A DNA stretch of 25,634 nucleotides. It comes from a virus. The stretch spans positions 1 to 25,634 of the IMG/VR virus record IMGVR_UViG_3300045256_000840; one strand, 5' to 3'. Shown in pieces: positions 7,693-14,743 of the stretch (positions are counted from its first letter, which is position 1; every line of letters begins with the position of its first letter). The position numbers and the translations under genes were made by a program. The notes beneath the pieces are model-generated. The model saw only the letters and a program-made list of their open reading frames with translations, did no database searches and was not told where the DNA came from.

Positions 7693-7730
7693 AAAAAAAG
7701 GTTGCTCATCATTTGTTGATGAACAACCTT
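7693..7730 (-). terminator. Rho-independent terminator after capsid/tail-tube genes
   Basis: On the minus strand, AAGGTTG / CAACCTT (7 bp) and GATGA / TCATC (5 bp), with one A/C mismatch between them, form a hairpin with a 7-nt loop. A TTTTTTTATTT tract follows directly. It lies 44 nt past the stop of the tail-tube-like gene. This would let the capsid and tube genes be read at a higher level than the fibre genes beyond it. Confidence 0.85.
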
Positions 7731-7773
7731 ATACACAACGTTCTCTTATTCAAATAAAACCTAACGTTAACCC

Positions 7774-8280
7774 TTACGCTAAAATTGAGGTTAATGCAGA
7801 AGACAACACTTCGTTAGCAAATCCAGTTGAACCTCCTACAAGGCTAACAGTAGAACCATTTAGGTCACCGATTGACGTACCACTATCAATTGATAATGTG
7901 GTTGCCTTTAGTCCCGATCCAAACTGACCTGCCAAATAGTACGTCCCGTCTTGCATTTGAACAATTGCACTAACCTTTGCAAGGCCAACCGATTCAAGAA
8001 TTTCCTTTTTTGCAGGAGTAATGTTAGCAAGAGTAAAATTCAATGTCTGCTGAATAAATTTACTTGCATTTCCTGCTTGAAGTTCTTGCAAAAATTGACC
8101 TGATTCAGGTTCAAACTCAAAGCGATAAAACTTTGAACTATTTGTTACGGTAAAACCAGTGACCTGTTGTGAAGCATTCATCTTTGCGCTGATATAGTCC
8201 TTGTTTCCAAGGTAAATTTTATCAACGCCACCGAAAGAATACCCACAGGTTCTAGTGATACCAGTTGGAATTAAACACAT
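7774..8280 (-). CDS. Tail-tube-like or other major virion protein
   Basis: This 168-residue protein, ATG 8280, lies directly after the major capsid gene and before the terminator, so it is probably abundant. The N-terminus (CLIPTGITRTCGYSFGGVDKIYLGNKD) follows a pattern seen in Bacteroidetes phage proteins next to the capsid gene (a short start, then 'R.C..S.GG(V/I)..IYL'). The rest is beta-rich: 'FYRFEFEPESGQFLQELQAGNASKFIQQTLNFTLANIT' suggests the extended strand pair of tail-tube proteins. The C-terminus is Ser/Gly/Ala-rich. Tail tube is the best guess from position and strand pattern; a capsid decoration or neck protein is possible. Confidence 0.65.
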   Translation of the reverse strand: MCLIPTGITRTCGYSFGGVDKIYLGNKDYISAKMNASQQVTGFTVTNSSKFYRFEFEPESGQFLQELQAGNASKFIQQTLNFTLANITPAKKEILESVGLAKVSAIVQMQDGTYYLAGQFGSGLKATTLSIDSGTSIGDLNGSTVSLVGGSTGFANEVLSSALTSILA

Positions 8281-8311
8281 CGTTATGAAATTCTTTTAGA
8301 TAATGTAATTA

Positions 8312-9211
8312 TTAGAAGTTGTACAACACTGTCTGAGCAACGTTCGACATCGCAGGAGTGTACAACCACTCGGCTTCTATTCTCGCGTTACGCTCAAGAG
8401 TTACAGGGTACATATCCTTAACGTTGATTGAAGCAGAATCAAGAGCAATATTACTTGCAACGTGGTATGATTCACGAAGACCTGCACTAATGACGTTATC
8501 GAAAATACCAACACCACGAACTTCAATGCCCAAATAATCAAGTGGCTTATCCCCCACCGATGTATTGTTACCCATACTGATTTGGGCTTGTCTATAAAGT
8601 CCCTCTGCCTTAAATGAAACGAAAATTACCTTCTGATCATTTGGCTTTGATTTAATTGCATCAGGAAGGGCATTATACACCTTACCGAGTTCGGCAACGA
8701 TGTTTGATGCTGTTAGTACAGTACCACCAACCGAAACCGCTGTACCTTTTTGAGTTTTTAAATAACCATTAAAAAGGTTTTTAGTCATCGTGTTACCAGA
8801 AATTGTCTCAGAAGCAGTTGAACTTCTCCAAAGGTCTCTCTCTGTTTTATCTCTAATTGAATCAGCAGTCTTTTGTTCGAGTGCTGACATCACATCAGCA
8901 GGAAGACCGTCATTACCAGCAACACCGTTCCAAGAGGTCTTATAATCCTTGTAACATTCAGTTTTATTTATGTGGAAAGGTTGAACTTCAACCGGAGATT
9001 CGGTAATAGTAGTGTTCCCCGCATCGCTCCAGACACAAGTTGAACCTGTTACAATGATGTTGCTCATATCGAAACCACGAGGAATGTATTTGTATTGTAC
9101 CTCATTATCGATAGTAATACCTGCTGTTGCTAAGGTCTTACTCTCAAGCAATGCTGATAAATAAAAATCTGTTGCTTTACCTGCAAAAGATGATGTAATA
9201 CTAGTTGCCAT
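8312..9211 (-). CDS. Major capsid protein
   Basis: This is the HK97-fold capsid subunit, in the 300-residue form found in Bacteroidetes siphophages. The N-terminal 'ATDFYLSALLESKTLATAGITIDNEVQYKYIPRGFDMSNIIV' region and the central E-loop/A-domain stretch with 'VEVQPFHINKTECYKDYKTSW' fit that pattern. So does the C-terminal 'NIALDSASINVKDMYPVTLERNARIEAEWLYTPAMSN', which has the final beta-strand layout of such proteins. No N-terminal delta domain is visible, in line with a separate protease-scaffold gene immediately upstream (23-nt gap). The start is ATG 9211. Assignment is by position and overall pattern, without a search. Confidence 0.85.
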   Translation of the reverse strand: MATSITSSFAGKATDFYLSALLESKTLATAGITIDNEVQYKYIPRGFDMSNIIVTGSTCVWSDAGNTTITESPVEVQPFHINKTECYKDYKTSWNGVAGNDGLPADVMSALEQKTADSIRDKTERDLWRSSTASETISGNTMTKNLFNGYLKTQKGTAVSVGGTVLTASNIVAELGKVYNALPDAIKSKPNDQKVIFVSFKAEGLYRQAQISMGNNTSVGDKPLDYLGIEVRGVGIFDNVISAGLRESYHVASNIALDSASINVKDMYPVTLERNARIEAEWLYTPAMSNVAQTVLYNF

Positions 9212-9234
9212 AACTTTTTATAAAAATTGTTTTA

Positions 9235-10320
9235 TTATTTTTTGATGTTATACTTCAATCTGAATTTATCAGCGTTTGAAAGTTTTGATAAATCGACCTC
9301 TTGGGTCTTCTCTTGTTTAAAAACAGGATTTACCAGAGGTGTTTTTTTTAATTTTTCGATCTCTTGTTTGAGAGTGTTGATTTCTTTTGAAAGATTTTCC
9401 TTCTCTTCCTTTACCTTTTGCAATTCATTTTTCACCTTTTCAAATTCCCCATCTTCCTTACTTTGCTGTACAGGTGTTTCAGTGATTGCAGTTAAAACGC
9501 CCGATGCAACAGAAATAGTAAAACCGTTGTCGAGAATATAATCTCCATCAGGAGCAGGTGAAGTTGAACCGTCATCAGCAACTACAAGAACAGGTTCACC
9601 AACAACTGTATATTGAACTGTGGCACCGTCTTGATTTTTTGCTGTTTCAAATTTCTTACTTTCATCTTCTTTACTATTTTGTTCGAGTTCAGAAAGCAAT
9701 TCTTTGAACTTCTTTAATATGTCATTCATTTGTTCATTGAAATTATTTATCAAATTATTTTTATCTATTACTCTATGAAATCTCTGTAAGAAGATTTCCA
9801 CTGAGAAGCCTTTTAATTCACCGTTCAAAACACGTTGGAACGTTTCTTTATCTTCAATCTTGTAAGCGACATACCAACTGCCTATTGTCGCCTCTTCAAT
9901 TCCTTTTGCTTTCACATCGCTTAATCGTTCCTCACTGTCTATGATGAATGATTCGATCAAAAAAGCATCTATGTAATTGTTGGAATTATGATCTGTGTTA
10001 ACCTGATTTGTTAATAGTTCTTTGTGAAACTTATTTCTGATTTGCTCGATACTATCTTTTGTGAAGTAACCAAAATATGGTTCTCCAAGATTATCAAAAC
10101 GTAAAATATCCTTGTCGGGAATTAGCGCAAGGCCGGCAACAACCTGCTTAAAGTTTTCGCCCTTCAATTCAATGAACTTATTCTTACTTGCCTTATTGAA
10201 GAATATAAAATCGCTCTCTATTGCTGGTTCGTCAACAAGTGATATTGTTTTAACACCGTTCAACGGATCATCACTATTAATTTCGAAACGGACACGAGGT
10301 ATTACTATATTATTATTCAA
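9235..10320 (-). CDS. Capsid maturation protease fused to scaffold (XkdF-like)
   Basis: Residues about 55-180 follow the XkdF-type putative serine protease (VAGLALIPDKDILR, GYFTKDSIEQIRNKF, NTDHN with H111, IGSWYVAYKI with S148, and GFSVEIF with S173). H111 and one of the two serines are likely catalytic. After a short helix with an internal Met at 198 there is a small beta insert (230-282, centred on TSPAPDGDYILDNGFTISV). Then come a strong coiled coil (about 287-326) and a tail (DLSKLSNADKFRLKYNIKK), as in scaffold proteins. The enzyme would cleave scaffold and capsid during head maturation. No ATG exists in frame near the start; TTG 10320 is used, and an in-frame TGA lies eight codons upstream. 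It sits directly before the capsid gene, as expected. Confidence 0.85.
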   Translation of the reverse strand: MNNNIVIPRVRFEINSDDPLNGVKTISLVDEPAIESDFIFFNKASKNKFIELKGENFKQVVAGLALIPDKDILRFDNLGEPYFGYFTKDSIEQIRNKFHKELLTNQVNTDHNSNNYIDAFLIESFIIDSEERLSDVKAKGIEEATIGSWYVAYKIEDKETFQRVLNGELKGFSVEIFLQRFHRVIDKNNLINNFNEQMNDILKKFKELLSELEQNSKEDESKKFETAKNQDGATVQYTVVGEPVLVVADDGSTSPAPDGDYILDNGFTISVASGVLTAITETPVQQSKEDGEFEKVKNELQKVKEEKENLSKEINTLKQEIEKLKKTPLVNPVFKQEKTQEVDLSKLSNADKFRLKYNIKK

Positions 10321-10353
10321 ATCTGCTTTTGAGTTAATTCAATCATATAATTA
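10317..10353 (-). promoter_or_regulatory. Leader of the protease gene: TAATTATA box and 9-codon mini-ORF
   Basis: A minus-strand TAATTATA box (10346-10353) overlaps an ATG (10346) that opens a mini-ORF, MIELTQKQI. Its TGA overlaps the TTG start of the protease as TTGA. This could couple translation by termination and re-initiation; it could also be chance. Confidence 0.35.
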
Positions 10354-10358
10354 CCATA

Positions 10359-10376
10359 GTTGCAAAAGTTGCAAAA
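10359..10376. repeat. Two tandem copies of GTTGCAAAA
   Basis: An exact 9-bp direct repeat lies between the tape measure stop and the protease leader. No function is evident. Confidence 0.7.
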
Positions 10377-10384
10377 GTTTATTT

Positions 10385-12640
10385 TTAGAGACTTGATCTC
10401 GATTCAATAAAGTCCACGGTATTGCTGACGTCTCTTGCTTCGGTCCACGATGCATATATTTTAATATTGCTAAATGCTTGTGTTAATGAAGCGGTACTAA
10501 GTGAATTGACACTTGATGTATCTATGCTAACAGGTATCGAAGAGGTAAATCCACCATCTGCAAATGTTGGCATCCCTTGTCTCATCGCTTCCAGCGTTCT
10601 TACTAACTCTGAACCAGCATTACTTCTCAATATATGTTGTGGAACAACATATTCTCCTTCGTGGACGACTCCTGCAACTCTATATCCCGTGTTATCGGCA
10701 GGGCCTATTGGAGTAGTAAAACCACCTTCTGCATATCCGGGTATTTGTGATGGCTTATTACTAGAAATTACACCTATCTCGATGCCACCAGCAGCAGCAA
10801 CCAAGGCTGCTAAAATAAACGAGTACGGTGGTGGTGCACTACTTAACGCTTGTGTTACACCTAATGCAGTGTTCGTTGTTGCATTCACTAACGAATTCAA
10901 CCAGTTTATTTCGTTCTGCTTATTTTGAGCCTTTATTTTTTGATTTTCAAGTTTACGCTGCTGCTCATATAAGCGTTGGGTATTAGTTCTTTCCTCATCA
11001 ATACCTGCAAGTAGTTCATCACGTGCTGCTCCTTGTGCATCTGCCAATTGTGCCTCTAATGCTTTTCTATTCTCGATAGATTGTGTGTATTGATTGTCTA
11101 TTGTCTCCAACTGAGTGTCGATAGAATCAATCTGACGTGATAGAATGTCCGTAATTGCACCAGTTATGTCATTGAAACTTGATTGAACCTGCTGAACAAT
11201 AGGCAAGACATTGTTCAACTTCTCTATGAACAGATCAAATTTCTTAGACTGTAGATCACTTAATGCTTGCTCTTGTTCTTCTGTTAGCGTTGATAACGAT
11301 TTGTAGTAACTTATTGCAGCATTTAAATTGTTTTCATAATTCTTCTTCTGTTCGATCTCTTGTCTTTTTGATGCTTGAAATCTGATTCTGAACAGTTCTT
11401 GTTCTGATAGATCAACATTATCAACCTTCTCTTGCTCTTGTTCAATATCGAAATTGACCTCTTCAACCTTTAACTGCTTTTGCTTCTCAAAATATTCATT
11501 TGACAACTTCAAGGAATAGGCAAGCATCTCGTCTTGTGCTTCTTTTTCAATGGACTGCTCATCTTCTACTCGCTTTGCTGTTGCTTTATATCTTTCTACC
11601 TGATCGAAGAATGCCTTCTTTCGTTGTTCTTCATTGAATTTATCTTCTTGTGCAGACAGTACTGATAATTGATTAGATAGATTTACTACACCTTTAGATG
11701 CTTCATCAAATTCCTTCTTTAAACGAGTAACATTGTCATTGATACTTCCTCCGTTTTTTTCGAGAATTTTTGAGATTTCGAAGTATTGTTCTTTAGTTAA
11801 ATTGGATATGTCAAATTGTTGCTTTTGAACATTGTATGCAGACAGCAATAAATTAAGTTCTCGCTGTAATTCGTCACGTAATGCTTTCTGATTTACTAAC
11901 TGAGCATTAAGACCTGCCCTTCTATTTTGAAATATTTCACTTTCTTTGTAACCGATCACAGAAAGCAACTCGTTCTGTGAAGCAAGTTCTGTATTGTATT
12001 GTGTAAGTGAGTCCTTAACTTTATCGATATTCTCTCTTGAGATTTCAAAGAATTCCTTTTCCTTCTCTGAAGCAAGACCAATGGCTTTTGCAATGTCATC
12101 CCAATAGGCGACTATTGTTCCAAGGGCAATTACAAATAACCCTATACCCGTTGCCGTTAACGCTGCTCTCGTAGTAGTGCCAAATAGTTTTGCTCCAATG
12201 GCCGATTGCTGGAAACCCTTAATAAGTTCAGTGAATGCTCTTCGATTGCTTGAAGTTAATCCTTCGGTGATCGGTTTAATTGCACTTATGACCGCACCTA
12301 AACTTGTAGCAACTTGAATTGCTTTCTGTATTTCTTCATTTGTCTTTGACCCGAAGGCAGTAACCGCTATTGTAGCAACACTCATTGCTGCTGCTATACT
12401 ACCACCTAACTTTGCAACACTATCCAATTGTTTCTCGTTAGAGATTCCTCTGAGGTCATCTTTGATATTCTTCAATTGGCCATCTGCCTTTTTCGCAGTA
12501 TTGGACAATTCAGTGAATGCCTCACTGTTAACGTCAATCTGCTTTAAATCTGCGTTGATTTCTTTCAAAACAGACTCTAAATCAGAAATAGATTTTGCGT
12601 TTGTTAGTTTTAATTGCAGTTCAACGGAACGTGTAGCCAC
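10385..12640 (-). CDS. Tail tape measure protein
   Basis: This is the 751-residue protein that sets tail length and occupies the tail tube. The N-terminus (VELQLKLTNAKSISDLESVLKEINADLKQIDVNSEAF) and the hydrophobic segment 'ALTATGIGLFVIALGTIVAYW' (about 160-181) match tape measure proteins. So do the long coiled-coil middle (about 340-600, rich in Glu, Gln and Lys) and the C-terminal 'GYAEGGFTTPIGPAD', 'VVHEGEYVVP' and 'FADGGF' motifs. It is short for a tape measure, suggesting a tail of roughly 110 nm if the usual 0.15 nm per residue holds. The GTG start at 12640 directly follows an in-frame TAG. In transcription order it comes after the two distal tail genes, the reverse of the common order. 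Confidence 0.9.
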   Translation of the reverse strand: MATRSVELQLKLTNAKSISDLESVLKEINADLKQIDVNSEAFTELSNTAKKADGQLKNIKDDLRGISNEKQLDSVAKLGGSIAAAMSVATIAVTAFGSKTNEEIQKAIQVATSLGAVISAIKPITEGLTSSNRRAFTELIKGFQQSAIGAKLFGTTTRAALTATGIGLFVIALGTIVAYWDDIAKAIGLASEKEKEFFEISRENIDKVKDSLTQYNTELASQNELLSVIGYKESEIFQNRRAGLNAQLVNQKALRDELQRELNLLLSAYNVQKQQFDISNLTKEQYFEISKILEKNGGSINDNVTRLKKEFDEASKGVVNLSNQLSVLSAQEDKFNEEQRKKAFFDQVERYKATAKRVEDEQSIEKEAQDEMLAYSLKLSNEYFEKQKQLKVEEVNFDIEQEQEKVDNVDLSEQELFRIRFQASKRQEIEQKKNYENNLNAAISYYKSLSTLTEEQEQALSDLQSKKFDLFIEKLNNVLPIVQQVQSSFNDITGAITDILSRQIDSIDTQLETIDNQYTQSIENRKALEAQLADAQGAARDELLAGIDEERTNTQRLYEQQRKLENQKIKAQNKQNEINWLNSLVNATTNTALGVTQALSSAPPPYSFILAALVAAAGGIEIGVISSNKPSQIPGYAEGGFTTPIGPADNTGYRVAGVVHEGEYVVPQHILRSNAGSELVRTLEAMRQGMPTFADGGFTSSIPVSIDTSSVNSLSTASLTQAFSNIKIYASWTEARDVSNTVDFIESRSSL

Positions 12641-12660
12641 CTATGATATAATGAAAGGGA

Positions 12661-12687
12661 TAAGGTTATTATTCGTGTATATAATTA
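12661..12687 (-). promoter_or_regulatory. Composite leader element in front of the tape measure gene
   Basis: On the minus strand, TAATTATATA is followed 8 nt later by ATAACCTTA, ending 20 nt before the GTG start. The leading TAA is also the stop of the upstream tail gene. The layout is the same as before the portal. Confidence 0.5.
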
Positions 12688-14712
12688 CGTCTTTTTCATC
12701 AGTGTGATTTCAGCAGATTGCTTCACCACATCATAGTTTTTCAACGATACTAATTGAAAATATTCACCATTATACTTGATAGGTCTATCTATTCTCAATT
12801 CCTTCCAGTCAACAGCATTGCATCTCATGGATGCTGTTAATACATAACCGTTGCGAATATTCTCGTACTTACGTTGATGGAAGTATGAATAAAGATTTGG
12901 ATAACTTAAATCAGGATTGTCAGAAAATGTAAGGCTAAAATTTGTTGGTGTATGAGTGTTACCCGTGTTCGAACTATTGTACCAAGTCATCATCAAAACT
13001 TGTGCTTCAATGCCTACTTCACTACCCATTTGTTGAATAGAGAATGATGCTGCTCTTGAAACAAGATTTGCTTTTTCTTGATTAGACATTAGTTTAAATG
13101 GGGATGCAATAGGTACTCGAACTCTCGCGAATGTGGGATTGTTTACCGTCCCACCCGTAGCGATTGCAATCCAAACGAGATCTCTATATTTGATATTACT
13201 AGTAGTACCTGTCAGTAGCCAGTCATAATTATAACGGCCGTAGTAATACATCATCTTCAAACCACCATCGTAAGTCCAGTTGTCCGTGTTATTTCCTTCA
13301 AGCCAAGTTGTACCACTATCGCTTGCATACACATTTCCCCCGTTGTCTTTAACTGTTTGGGAAGAAATATGTGGGATTGAAACGCAAAATGCCTTGGTAG
13401 GGTATTTTGATGATGAAGGTGTTAGATTCGTTACACTTCTATCATTATATAATGCATAAGCATTGAAGTTTACTGGTGTAAAACTGAGATCAATGCTCTT
13501 ATCACCACTGGTCTTATTAAATAATTTCGCATAAGAACCTTTCTCATATTTTATCCGGTTGTCTGGATTAGTGGTTGCCGGATAAAACGTCTTTGATACA
13601 TCAACAACTCGTATTGGGTTGGGTTCATTAGCCAAAAATCGACCATAGTTCATTGATCTACCGTACACGAGTGCAGTATCATTGTTGTCGTCCTCATCGA
13701 AGGTTATCTTAGTCTCAGTTTCAGGTTGAGTTATCTCAACTGTTGAGAAATCTAACTTGTCTGTAAGATCATAAGCATCCACGTTGCTTGAAAAAAGTGT
13801 GTTGTATGTTTCAAACTTCAACACTTTGTTACTTACATCAATATCAAAGTATAGATTGAAAGCATTTACAACCGACTTCAAGAAACTGGTCTGATCGACA
13901 TCGGGTAATGTCTTATTAATGTTTAATGTTGCTGTTGTGCCCGAAGTAATCGCTGCTAAGTAGTCAGACCCATTGCCTACGAATGGAATAATAATCTTCT
14001 TTATATCTTCCCGTTCAAAGAACGAACCTCCCAAACTCCATCCTGCATCTTGAAGTATTGCTTTTACTATTGCAGTGAGATAGACTGCTGGTGGTAGTTG
14101 ACCAAAATATAGGGGGTTGCTATAGACTATTAATCCAACCGGAAGTATTATATAGTTGTAATGCCAACTTAAATTGTTCTCTGGCGTGTTCTCTGTATCA
14201 CCAGACAATCCTCTCATGAAGAATGTTCTATAGAAGATTAATGGATGTTCAACTTGTGTCGAATACTTTGTGCCATTTATGTGATCAACAATAGATTTCT
14301 CGTAGTTCCACGATACCACATCTAATGATTGAAGTTCATTTAATTTTTTGTTCTTAATAGAATCTGCAAACTGTGTGAACTTTGAATAAAAATTGCATTT
14401 AAAACTACTCTGATCGAATGATGATAGTTCAATGATGCCATCAAGAATCAAGTTTGAATGATCGTACAACTTACATTCGAATTGTTTGCCATTAAAAATT
14501 CGTGTTCGTCCCTTAACATCTGGATACTCGAATGCCTTTCGATTATTTTTTGTTTTAGGTAGTTTGAATGAATAACTAAAGTCCCCAAAACGTTTGCCCG
14601 GATCACTATAATCTTCTACTATACGATTAAGTTTTATGTTTAAATCACCAGCATTCTGATAATCTAACTCCAATCCGTTTTCGAGAACTATCTTAATATT
14701 GCTTTGAATCAC
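12685..14712 (-). CDS. Tail hub / tail-associated protein
   Basis: This is a 675-residue distal-tail protein. The N-terminal region (RIVEDYSDPGKRFGDFSYSFKLPKTKNN, then 'FECKLYDHSNLILDGIIEL') is the pattern of a Bacteroidetes phage tail protein in which the phrase 'R...fSysf.lP.tk.N' opens a beta-barrel hub domain. Later segments (SFLKSVVNAFNLYFDID, ALVYGRSMNYGRF) fit baseplate-hub-like folds. The C-terminus (VDWKELRIDRPIKYNGEYFQLVSLKNYD) resembles the last strands of such hubs. It starts at GTG 14712; no in-frame ATG lies between it and the upstream in-frame TAG. An ATG mini-ORF (MLK) overlaps this start as GTGA. It pairs with the 859-residue tail gene just upstream. Confidence 0.75.
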   Translation of the reverse strand: MIQSNIKIVLENGLELDYQNAGDLNIKLNRIVEDYSDPGKRFGDFSYSFKLPKTKNNRKAFEYPDVKGRTRIFNGKQFECKLYDHSNLILDGIIELSSFDQSSFKCNFYSKFTQFADSIKNKKLNELQSLDVVSWNYEKSIVDHINGTKYSTQVEHPLIFYRTFFMRGLSGDTENTPENNLSWHYNYIILPVGLIVYSNPLYFGQLPPAVYLTAIVKAILQDAGWSLGGSFFEREDIKKIIIPFVGNGSDYLAAITSGTTATLNINKTLPDVDQTSFLKSVVNAFNLYFDIDVSNKVLKFETYNTLFSSNVDAYDLTDKLDFSTVEITQPETETKITFDEDDNNDTALVYGRSMNYGRFLANEPNPIRVVDVSKTFYPATTNPDNRIKYEKGSYAKLFNKTSGDKSIDLSFTPVNFNAYALYNDRSVTNLTPSSSKYPTKAFCVSIPHISSQTVKDNGGNVYASDSGTTWLEGNNTDNWTYDGGLKMMYYYGRYNYDWLLTGTTSNIKYRDLVWIAIATGGTVNNPTFARVRVPIASPFKLMSNQEKANLVSRAASFSIQQMGSEVGIEAQVLMMTWYNSSNTGNTHTPTNFSLTFSDNPDLSYPNLYSYFHQRKYENIRNGYVLTASMRCNAVDWKELRIDRPIKYNGEYFQLVSLKNYDVVKQSAEITLMKKT

Positions 14713-14743
14713 TTTAGCATGAAGAATCTATATCTAAGGTTAT
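14709..14743 (-). promoter_or_regulatory. Leader with ATAACCTTA box and mini-ORF before the tail hub gene
   Basis: ATAACCTTA (14735-14743, overlapping the TAA stop of the upstream gene) is followed by ATG CTA AAG TGA (14709-14720). The TGA overlaps the GTG start. Confidence 0.35.

Noticed and set aside
10422-10928. 168-codon plus-strand open frame opposite the tape measure C-terminus
   Set aside because: It is antisense to a well-supported gene, and the Gly/Ala-rich coding strand explains the open antisense frame.
12462-12707. Plus-strand open frame opposite the tape measure N-terminus
   Set aside because: It is antisense shadow, with no family and no spacing logic.
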